In this document: piece by piece, positions 1-6,369 of the stretch
How positions within the stretch are numbered: position 1 is the first letter of the stretch
Layout: every line of letters begins with the position of its first letter
Assembly (NCBI GenBank): GCA_003024985.2
Contig: PXIH01S0007001.1
Source: Euperipatoides rowelli
Lineage: Eukaryota; Onychophora; Udeonychophora; Euonychophora; Peripatopsidae
DNA length: 10,873 bases
Strand: one strand, 5' to 3'
Translations under genes and position numbers: made by a program
The notes under the pieces: model-generated
Told to the model about the DNA's origin: nothing
The model's input: the letters and a program-made list of their open reading frames with translations, nothing else
Databases searched by the model: none

Positions 1-88
1 AAACATACAAGTCCATACACATAGACACATTTTATAAAAAATTGAATTTGTCGTAAGATTTACGACAGCGCGACCGCTCAAAGGTTAA
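1..88 (-). mobile_element. piggyBac-like element, terminal fragment (cut by window edge)
   Basis: Read on the minus strand, this stretch begins with TTAACCTTTGAGCGG and runs into a palindrome-like block (TGTCGTAA..TTACGACA at 49-67). It matches 2181-2268 in inverted orientation at 79 of 88 positions with no gap, so it is the terminus of a second copy of that element. The copy continues leftwards out of the window. A TTAA edge (85-88) followed by CCTT and a G/C-rich inner terminus is the known signature of piggyBac-superfamily elements, which insert at and duplicate TTAA. No transposase coding is visible here. The superfamily call rests on the termini only; the repeat relationship itself is read directly from the sequence. 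Confidence 0.7.
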
Positions 89-95
89 TATAAGT

Positions 96-104
96 AAAAA
101 ATGG
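96..104. repeat. Target-site duplication, left copy (AAAAAATGG)
   Basis: Nine-base direct repeat immediately outside the left TIR of the element at 105-293. The identical right copy is at 294-302. The match stops exactly at the TIR edges in both directions. Confidence 0.8.
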
Positions 105-293
105 GGTCAGGGTCCATTATTGGCCCACCAAAATAATTAACTTTGTGTATATTTTCTTTACTGTCCTAATCTTACTGTAACCCTGAAACCTATGATAATC
201 TAGAGGTAACATAATCCTTTGCTGAGCGTCGATTTGGATAATTGCAGCTTATTTCCGTCAGCAATATTGGTGGGCAGGTAACGGAACTTGACC
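105..293. mobile_element. Mutator-like (MULE) MITE, 189 bp, with perfect 9-bp TSD
   Basis: The left end (GGTCAGGGTCCATTATTGG, then CCCACCAA) and the reverse complement of the right end (GGTCAAGTTCCGTTACCTG, then CCCACCAA) match at about 23 of 30 positions. The element is flanked on both sides by the identical 9-mer AAAAAATGG (96-104 and 294-302), flush with the TIR tips. A 9-bp TSD is typical of Mutator-like elements; hAT elements give 8 bp, and 9 bp is also seen in some other groups, so the superfamily is likely rather than proven. The interior is A/T-rich and has no coding capacity. A third copy of the TIR occurs at 5539. The intact TSD suggests a comparatively recent insertion even though the TIRs have diverged. 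Confidence 0.75.
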
Positions 294-302
294 AAAAAAT
301 GG
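294..302. repeat. Target-site duplication, right copy (AAAAAATGG)
   Basis: Identical to 96-104 and directly adjoining the GACC end of the right TIR of the element at 105-293. Confidence 0.8.
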
Positions 303-909
303 AATTATTAGTGATAATTTTACACATATTTATATTTTTTTATCAGAATACTACAAAACCTATTATAAATAAAACTTAATAAGAAATTAAAATTTTTCTC
401 CCTAGCCTTGGACTGAAAATCACAATTTGGATATCTTAGATGTTGCATATCCCAATACCTGCATCCCACTTCAACGATGAGGTGTTTAGCATCATTTAGC
501 ATTATGATACAGATGTCCGCCAAACACCAGTTTTAAACCATGAGAAATATTTAATGTTCTTAAAAAAAAATAAAAAATTATTGTACATTAATAAAAAGTG
601 CTTTCAGATTGATTTAAAAAAGAAAAGCAAAGATTTTATTGATAACTTCCTTTAAAAAATTGTTCTTGGATTGATTAAAAATATGTTGTTTTTAAAATTA
701 CAGTATTAAAATAACAGACTTTAAATTATAGAATGACTTTCATCATAAAAATAAAAAAAATGGAAAAAGAAAGCCTTTTATAATTTATTTAGGCCTAATA
801 CTGTGTTTTTCATAAAAATAATGATTTCAGATGAATTGGCAGATATGGAATGCGCTTTGTCTGAATGCTTAGTTTAAAATAACAATGAAAGTTCACTACC
901 ATGGCAGCG
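303..909. other. A/T-rich spacer without recognisable genes
   Basis: This stretch is dominated by A and T runs. One minus-strand frame of 67 codons (320-523) has no recognisable domain and an A/T-driven composition, so it is treated as chance. A small 10-base near-duplication (TTTAGCATCA/TTTAGCATTA, about 485-504) is the only local structure seen. An 8-base palindrome, TAGGCCTA, lies at 790-797. Confidence 0.5.
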
Positions 910-984
910 AACAAGAGGGCAACCTCTTTTTCCCCCCTGAATGAATGATAAGTATGCATGTGCATCTGATTGAAATTTTATGAT
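910..984 (+). repeat. 75-bp interspersed repeat, copy 1 (direct repeat of 6783-6857)
   Basis: This copy aligns without gaps to 6783-6857 at roughly 55 of 75 positions. The best-conserved part centres on GAATGATAAG, then TGCATG and TGATTGA-ATTTTA. The two copies lie in the same orientation about 5.9 kb apart. The uniform divergence and lack of indels point to a shared repeat family. No TIR, tail or TSD was found around either copy, so the class is unknown. Confidence 0.5.
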
Positions 985-1171
985 AATAAAAAAAAAGCCA
1001 GTTTAATATATACTATGATGATCTTCTTTAGCATAGTATTTCTTTTGTAACAATACACCCTGACGAATTAATGGTAATTTTATTCACGTAATTTACAGTA
1101 GCCTAATTAGTTTCTAATTAGCATATGTGTTCCTTTCTTGTCAAATAGTTGCTTGTTTTTTTTTAATTTGT

Positions 1172-1278
1172 CTTGCTTGAGCAGTGGTGGCCTAGGCCTT
1201 TGACTAGCTCAAGTATTTAGTGCAGCATCTACGAAGGCTGTCGACAGCCTATGCTGTTCTCTTACCTGTTCAAGCAAG
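1172..1278. repeat. Nested imperfect inverted repeat (foldback), 107 bp
   Basis: The outer arms CTTGCTTGAGCAG (1172-1184) and CTGTTCAAGCAAG (1266-1278) pair at 12 of 13 positions. Inside them GCAGCAT (about 1223) faces ATGCTGT (about 1251), and at the core is a perfect 16-base palindrome, AGGCTGTCGACAGCCT (1235-1250). The region is more G/C-rich than its surroundings. The arrangement could be a foldback transposon remnant or a structured element of another repeat. No TSD or coding potential is seen, and no known RNA family is recognised. Confidence 0.5.
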
Positions 1279-1889
1279 TCTGCCCAAACGATGTTGAACA
1301 TCCCCATCCGCCAGTTGGGGTCATTTTAGTTTACCATATCCAGCTTTTGTTTTATTTACCGTATGCAGCCGCTGTAGTTTTCCAGAGCCATTCTTAGTTA
1401 ATTATTAAACAGAACATTTTTCTAATCTTATTTTTATAGACAATTGAACCGTCCAGATTATTACTCACCACTTCCTGTTACACAGTTTAGTAAATAACAG
1501 TTCCAGCTTCGTCATACCTATAGTACTTCATTTAGCAGACTTTGTTACCTGTTGGTCTGAGCTACATATTAAATAGGGCTGCAATCATTGATGCTGATAT
1601 GGATTTCTCTAAAGCTCCATTGCCTGATAAACAGTTCTAGTATGACGGAGAGCTTGTAAGGTTGGACGATGTTTCAATCACTAAGCCTTTTGTTATAACC
1701 AGCACTGTAAGTGTGGAGTGACGGGATTTGTTGGAGTCAAATATTCATTTTTATTAAACTTCATTTCCTCTTATATTTTTTTATTCCATCTTTAGAATAT
1801 TTATATAGTTTAATTCCTTATTTTAAAAAACAAAAACTAGCAATTCAAATATTTTTTATCTCCCTACAACCTGTAAATAATTATCCATG
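1279..1889. other. Unassigned stretch, possibly part of an older repeat
   Basis: The first 450 bases are less A/T-rich than the neighbouring spacers and contain small palindromes (GATGTTGAACATC near 1289; CCCCA..TGGGG near 1302-1320). The rest is A/T-rich. A 72-codon plus-strand frame (1711-1929) shows no domain, and its end runs into the repeat at 1890-2027, so it is not called as a gene. No TIR or TSD could be paired. Confidence 0.35.
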
Positions 1890-2027
1890 GCACAGCTTGG
1901 ATTTCTTTCAAAGTGATCAAAAAGTTTAAATGTGGCGACGGTGCACTTGTTTGACGATAGTGCAATTTACCTATTTTTGGCCGAGAAATAGGAATGGCAT
2001 ACTTATTTGGTGGGGCACTCTTTGATT
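1890..2027 (+). repeat. Unnamed interspersed repeat, copy A
   Basis: The block starting GCACAGCTTGGATTTC and ending near GGTGGGGCACTCTTTGAT matches the reverse complement of 6040-6161. Over the first 57 bases, CACAGCTT to GGTGCACT, only about four substitutions are visible, close to 93% identity; the rest is weaker. This copy has about 19 extra bases after GGTGCACT, bounded by short GTGCA repeats, which looks like a local duplication. Homology stops at roughly the same points on both sides, so this is a discrete repeat unit about 120 bp long. The family was not recognised; a SINE-like or MITE piece is possible. Confidence 0.6.
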
Positions 2028-2625
2028 GCATTTTACATTACTTTTTTTTTCCCCAAGTCTGATAATAAAGTAAAAAGACAATTTATTTTTATTTTTGATC
2101 AGTTTGCCTCACTGGCTCCTGATATAGACTTTAACGGTTTTTGATTTTTGGAATCTACGAGGCATATCTTTTGTTTTCATTTAACCTTCCAGCGAGCGCG
2201 CTGACGTAAATTTTACGACAAATTCAATTTTTTATAAAATGTGTCTATGTGTATGGTCCTGTAGGTTTATCTCTACCTTCTATTCCTAAATCTAACTCTC
2301 CACTACAATATTGGTAGGTTTTTACATTGCATATAGCCTATTTTATAATTATTTTTTAGAATTATATGTACATTGACGTCCAGATATAAATTTTACGACA
2401 CGCGCCCACTGATGTTATAATATTGATTTTCAGGTAGCGTAATACAAATATAAAACATTTAGGAATAAACTTATATATTTTTAAAATCATAATTTAATGC
2501 AGATTTCAAAAATCAAATGCAAAAAAGTCTATCTCCAACTAAAGAGAAACAGTAAAGGAAAATGTAAGATAAACTGGCTTTTTTTTATTTCTTTACAGCT
2601 GACTTTTAGAAAAAAAATCATAAAA

Positions 2626-2685
2626 AAAAATCTGTTTGTTGGAATTTTCTTTTCTTTATATATTAAAATTCTGACAAAAAATAGA
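2626..2685 (+). repeat. Direct repeat inside the piggyBac-like element, copy 1
   Basis: The block AAAAATCTGTTTGTTGGAAT, continuing to AAAAAATAGAA, recurs at 2810-2873 with a few substitutions and small indels. The spacing is 184 bp. This is an internal duplication of the element; no function is implied. Confidence 0.65.
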
Positions 2686-2809
2686 ACAAAATTACTATTT
2701 AAGTTTTTTCTATCTGTTATAGATTTTGAAATATTTAACAATGTATTATCGGGACATACAGTAAATACATGCATAATGAATGCTGACATTTATAAAAATA
2801 ATTATAAAC

Positions 2810-2873
2810 AAAAATCTGTTTGTTGGAATTTTTTTCTCTCTATATATATTAACATTCCTGGTAAAAAATAGAA
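2810..2873 (+). repeat. Direct repeat inside the piggyBac-like element, copy 2
   Basis: Second copy of the block at 2626-2685. It shares the exact core AAAAATCTGTTTGTTGGAAT and the closing AAAAAATAGAA, with a T/C-run and TA-repeat difference in between. Confidence 0.65.
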
Positions 2874-3022
2874 ATAAATATGTGTAATAATTTCATTATT
2901 ACAATATTTAGAAACTTTTATACATAGGATTCTATGAATCGTAAAAATTACGACACATGACGGCTCATTTTAAAAATTTGTGTGCGCCCGCTCGAAGGTT
3001 AATTAATTACGGTATTTATTAC

Positions 3023-3489
3023 TTATTTTTTTAGATAGTTTCCACCATTATTTAAGCATTCATCATATCAAGTTACTAAGTTTTGTACTGCTCCATAGAA
3101 AGCAGCTGCCTGTGAAGATTCAATATTTTTTTTTCTCACTCCATCGTCATCAAAGAAATGTTTGCCAGCAATGAATTTCTTCAGATGCAGAGTAGTACTT
3201 GAGATTTGTGTAAAATGCAAAGAAAGTGAAAAAATGGTGAACCGTCTATCCTCAAGAATTTTTTTTTGACCGTGCATGATGATCCCAATGCGCGGATCAT
3301 CATGCACAGTCTTACGACCGCCGTTAAACTTTCTTACCCATTGCTCAACATTCCATCACTCGTAGAATTTACATTGTCAACCTTGCAAATTTGTCTATGA
3401 ATCACAACCGGTTTCAGATTTCTTGCATTAAGGAAACAGATGACAGATCTTGTTTCACAGTCTGCGGGCCGATCAATTGTTTTAAACAT
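3023..3489 (-). pseudogene. mariner transposase pseudogene, internally deleted
   Basis: The minus-strand translation carries hallmarks of a mariner (Tc1/mariner) transposase. An ATG at 3489-3487 starts MFKTIDRPADC, followed by SVICFLNARN and IHRQIC, the N-terminal helix-turn-helix region that binds the TIR. A frameshift near 3347-3353 moves the reading to QWVRKFNGG..VHDDPR, then EDRRFTI and LSLHFTQISSTT. At about 3187-3195 this joins HLKKFIAGKHF and SSQAAAFY directly, then QNLVT, an in-frame TGA replacing the usual Arg codon, YDECLNNGGNYLKK, and a stop at 3025-3023. Intact family members are about 340-350 residues. Here roughly 200 central residues, including the DD34D catalytic acids, are missing, so the product cannot be active. 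Flanking TIRs were not identified. The left end lies only about 20 bp from the piggyBac-like TTAA at 3002. Confidence 0.9.
3272..3307. repeat. Perfect 14-bp-arm palindrome within the mariner relic
   Basis: GTGCATGATGATCC (3272-3285) and GGATCATCATGCAC (3294-3307) are exact reverse complements separated by eight bases. The right arm encodes the expected VHDDP on the minus strand. The left arm lies where intact relatives carry a Ser-Gly-Arg-Pro-Ser-type stretch, so it looks like an inverted copy of the coding arm that replaced normal sequence. Confidence 0.8.
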
Positions 3490-3546
3490 TTCAAATGTGA
3501 AGAAAAAATTAAACAAGCTCAAATTGACTTGTAATGCAGTCAGTGA

Positions 3547-4159
3547 CTAGATAGTAAATATAAGATGTTAGCGTGCTTTAGAAAATTTGTGATTGAAGGG
3601 CTTAATCTGAAATATTTTAAAACGGTACTTATTTTATGAATATGCATCGTGTATTAAATTTTTATTTTTTAAATGTATAGGTTTATCTTTATAATATGAC
3701 TTAAAATTATTTACAGTAGGCCTATTTATTTTTGATTAAGCGTATAGACAGCCAACGTTGAAATTCCGTGGAAAATTTATGCATGATGAAATAGTTAATA
3801 AATCTTTCTTGTGCTCATTTATGATCATTTCAATATAGAAATAATTTAAAATAAATTAATAGAACCTTAGATCATCTGATCAGTATAATTCTCCTTATCT
3901 GTTTAAATAGTATATAAAATATCATTAGTTTTGCTCTCAAATTATTTAGTCATAAATCCCATTTAATCTAGAAGTGGTTAACATAATAGGGCTCAAGTAC
4001 AGGATCGTATGACACTGAATTGCTTTTTCTGCTCAACTACTGATTAATCCGTAGGTCAAAGTTTAAACTCATTTCCAGATAATGTGGTACAGTTATCACT
4101 TATCTCATTATGAAGCAAGACTACATTTAACTATGATTTAAACAAACCAATTTGGAAGT
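3547..4159. other. A/T-rich spacer without recognisable genes
   Basis: There is no frame of notable length, no paired TIRs and no tandem repeat. A TAGGCCTA palindrome at 3717-3724 and a GATCATCTGATC motif near 3872 are the only small structures noticed. The upstream end of the mariner element probably lies near the start of this stretch but could not be fixed. Confidence 0.5.
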
Positions 4160-4167
4160 CCCTAGCT

Positions 4168-5132
4168 CAGGGGTCTCAAACATGAGGGCCGAGAGCCACA
4201 TGTGGCCCTATATGTCATCTAGTGCGGCTTTTTGTCAATCTAAAATAAAGATATTGATTTCGCCCGCCTGCAAAAGTCTGGCAATTAAATTTAATGGCTT
4301 TTTTTTTTTTTATAAAGTAAAACTTTAAACCAGCGCACTATAAATATTTCTATCAGACAGTTTTTGTTTTTGACATTCAGACTGATAGAAATGTATCGTT
4401 TTTAGACAGTTTAACTTTAATTTTTAATAAATGTGGTTTAAAACAGAGTTGTTGTATAAAATTTTTCTTTCAGGCAGCTATTTTTTTTTAATGTATTTTC
4501 AATCAGACAGTCGGATTGGCCACAAATGTATGCTTTTCGTCATTTATAGGTTGTTATATTGTTAAACATCTTTACTTCACTCTCCCAGAAAAAAAAAGTT
4601 GTTATTCCTCTTTTTAATAAAGTTTAAATTTAAAACTTTCTGATAAACATTTAGAATCTGTAATGAAAGTGGTATCAAGCAATATCGTACCAAGAATTGA
4701 TTTGNTTTCCCAAGCAAAACGCTGTCAAGTCTCCAGCACCAGCAAATCCAAATAAATATTATTTCATGAGTAGGCCTAATGTTCCATTATTATTTTTAAT
4801 TATTTTAAATAAATATTGTAGTCTAATATTGTCATGTATAATTATTATAGGTGTATATGAGTAACATATGGGCAAGTAAAGTTAATTATATTATCCCCTT
4901 TAGAAGTTGCCTTGTTTTCGAATTAACAAAACTACTTTTGAAGTTTAATCTTGAATATTGTATAATTTTCCAATGAGATGGGAATGAATTTTTTTAGGAA
5001 GGGGTGGTGGGCTTTGCAATGGACCCTGGGCAGGGGGGGGGGGTAACCACTTGACCCCTACATTTTGTGGTGTGGCCCAGCATATCTTGGTTTCCTAATT
5101 GGCCCTTCTATTAATTGAGTTTGAGACCCCTG
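4168..5132. mobile_element. hAT-like non-autonomous element, 965 bp
   Basis: A perfect 14-bp TIR, CAGGGGTCTCAAAC (4168-4181) and its reverse complement (5119-5132), bounds the element. CAGGGGTCTCAAAC-type termini, followed by GAGGGCC- and TGTGGCCC-like sequence, are characteristic of hAT elements in many animals. The flanking 8-mers CCCTAGCT (4160-4167) and CTCTAACT (5133-5140) agree at 6 of 8, both differences being transitions, as expected for an aged 8-bp hAT TSD. No transposase remnant is visible, so it is non-autonomous. The interior holds a TTTCTATCAG inverted pair around 4348-4390, repeated (A)TCAGACAG-like motifs to about 4510, and a G-rich block at 4998-5043. One ambiguous base (n) lies at 4705. 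Confidence 0.85.
4998..5043 (+). repeat. G-rich block with an 11-G run
   Basis: Within the hAT-like element the plus strand has GGAAGGGGTGGTGGG, then CCCTGGGCA and eleven consecutive G. Four or more G tracts lie within 46 bases, enough on paper for a G-quadruplex. It contrasts sharply with the A/T-rich surroundings. The run length itself may be a sequencing or assembly approximation. Confidence 0.6.
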
Positions 5133-5140
5133 CTCTAACT

Positions 5141-5538
5141 TAACTGACTGATTTTATATGTTTATTTTTTAATAAAAAAATATTTAAAACCTGAATCTTT
5201 TTTGACGTTTTTTCAAATTATTTATTTTTTTTCGTTTTAATTTTGTATGACGGTGTTATTTGTCATCTATAGGCCATTGTATTTGAGTTATAATATTGTG
5301 CAATATGTCACATGAAAGGTAAATTGGCATAGAATTGCTCTATGTGAGTAGTTTTGATGCTTAATTTGAAGAAAAACATTTATAAGCACCAAAAAGGAGA
5401 AAAATAGTTTTTCGATTAAAATTTTTCAAATTAAAATATTTTTGTATTATTATTTTTACATATTAAAATTTAATTTAGAAAAGTGTTTATACCATTTAAA
5501 AGCCTGTTTAATCTAGTTTAAATACTATAAAACACTTT
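5141..5538. other. A/T-rich spacer without recognisable genes
   Basis: A- and T-runs dominate. A short palindrome-like ATATTGTGCAATAT lies near 5293-5306. No TIRs or frames worth calling were found. Confidence 0.5.
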
Positions 5539-5590
5539 GGTCAGACTCCGTTATCTGCCCACCACTATTCTTTTTTTGCGGAAGAATAAG
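5539..5590 (+). mobile_element. Solo terminus of the Mutator-like element family
   Basis: GGTCAGACTCCGTTATCTGC followed by CCACCA closely matches both TIRs of the MITE at 105-293, best in the reverse complement of its right end (ACGGARYYTGACC region). Similarity fades over the next 20 or so bases (GCGGAAGAATAAG compared with GACGGAAATAAG). The terminus points rightward, but no matching partner TIR was found downstream, nor a repeat of the 9-bp left flank (AAACACTTT). It is therefore probably a truncated or interrupted copy. Confidence 0.6.
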
Positions 5591-5641
5591 AAAGTAAAGT
5601 GCACATTTAATCTACTTAACCTCTCCATGGTGAATCAATAC

Positions 5642-5677
5642 AATAAACAACATAATCTTCAGGTAAAAAAAAAAAAA
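5642..5677 (+). other. AATAAA followed by A(13): possible retroposed 3' end
   Basis: AATAAA (5642-5647) is followed 17 bases later by 13 consecutive A (5665-5677), the spacing expected of a polyadenylated transcript copied back into DNA. In sequence this A-rich the arrangement may be chance, and no parent transcript or TSD was identified. Confidence 0.2.
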
Positions 5678-5713
5678 CTAGAAATATCAACAAATATACC
5701 AGTTTTATGAATA

Positions 5714-5793
5714 AACAGATTTTTAAAATCCCCAATAATTAGTTTTATTAAAATATTAATAAAACTAATTATTTGGGATTTTAAAAATCTGTT
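5714..5793. repeat. Near-perfect hairpin, 37-bp arms, 6-base loop
   Basis: The left arm (5714-5750, starting AACAGATTTTTAAAATCC) and the right arm (5757-5793, ending GGATTTTAAAAATCTGTT with one offset base) are reverse complements at 36 of 37 positions. The loop is AAATAT. The trinucleotide ATA flanks both sides (5711-5713 and 5794-5796), too short to be a convincing TSD. Near-identity of the arms means recent formation or ongoing correction. It could be a minimal snap-back MITE, a replication template-switch product, or a transcribed hairpin RNA. It is much more A/T-rich and better paired than typical microRNA precursors. Confidence 0.85.
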
Positions 5794-5796
5794 ATA

Positions 5797-6039
5797 ATAT
5801 TAAATGATAATATGAATGCATAGTCCTAGGACCTTTGAGAATTAACTTGATTATTTTAATCATCATTATTCTGCTAAGAAAAAAAAAATGTTTTGGATTA
5901 TCATTTTATCTTATATTATCATATAAATGTAAAAGTTCTTGCATCCCTCAATTGGCTATAGACTTGATAAATTTTCCAATCTTTATTTGATTTGTTAAAT
6001 TAATAAAATACTATAATTAATAGTATACCATAGTAGATC
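5797..6039. other. A/T-rich spacer
   Basis: Contains the 10-base palindrome GTCCTAGGAC (about 5822-5831) and A-runs. No gene or bounded element was seen. Confidence 0.5.
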
Positions 6040-6161
6040 ATCAAAGGGTGGGCGCCCCATCAAATAAATGTGCCAACCCTATTTCTTAACCAAAGTTAGG
6101 TAAAGTGCACCGTCACCACACTTAAACTTTTTGATCACTCTGAAAGAAATCTAAGCTGTGC
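6040..6161 (-). repeat. Unnamed interspersed repeat, copy B
   Basis: Its reverse complement matches 1890-2027. It reads CACAGCTTAGATTTCTTTC, AGTGATCAAAAAGTTTAA, GTGACGGTGCACTTTACCTA, AGAAATAGG and ends TGATGGGGCGCCCACCCTTT. It lacks the roughly 19-base insertion of copy A. The G/C-rich GGGCGCCCC at one edge resembles a transposon tip, but no partner was found. Confidence 0.6.
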
Positions 6162-6369
6162 TACAGAACCTACAGTGTATATATATATAGGCTCTCTAAG
6201 TTGTGTCATGCAGCAGCTCCCCCTAGTTTTTACCTCATCTAATGTTCAGGAGAGTGTTTCCATGTAACCCAAATAAGTAAACAGTCTTTTAAAAAATTCT
6301 GATTCTGGCCAACAAGTATGCCTGGGCAGTTTTACAGTGCATTGTGGTAAATCTAAGGTTCACTAAGAC

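Larger units (their letters stand above)
2181..3002 (+). mobile_element. piggyBac-like non-autonomous element, about 822 bp
   Basis: TTAA marks both edges (2181-2184 and 2999-3002). The left terminus TTAACCTTCCAGCGAGCGCG and the reverse-complemented right terminus TTAACCTTCGAGCGGGCGCA agree at about 17 of 20 positions. The first 88 bp match the inverted copy at 1-88. Subterminal TAAATTTTACGACA-type motifs occur at 2202-2220, 2384-2400 and 2937-2955. The interior is extremely A/T-rich and no piggyBac transposase is visible; the 124-codon plus-strand frame at 2497-2871 is Lys/Asn/Phe/Ile-rich and matches no domain I know. TTAA with CCTT termini is established piggyBac behaviour. An alternative is a shorter element ending near 2418, where another degenerate terminus-like block occurs. 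Confidence 0.65.

Noticed and set aside
1711-1929. 72-codon plus-strand open frame
   Set aside because: It crosses from unassigned sequence into the repeat at 1890, so it mixes two unrelated sequences; no domain seen.
2497-2871. 124-codon plus-strand open frame inside the piggyBac-like element
   Set aside because: Composition is almost wholly Lys/Asn/Phe/Ile from A/T-rich DNA, it spans an internal direct repeat, and no piggyBac transposase or other motif is visible.
2109-3546. Possible mariner TIR pair TCACTGGCT (2109) and AGTCAGTGA (3538)
   Set aside because: Only 8 of 9 bases match and neighbouring sequence does not align; chance is sufficient without family TIR data.
5714-5793. microRNA precursor
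   Set aside because: Length fits, but pairing is almost perfect and the stem is nearly all A/T; without small-RNA evidence a repeat or replication product is more likely.
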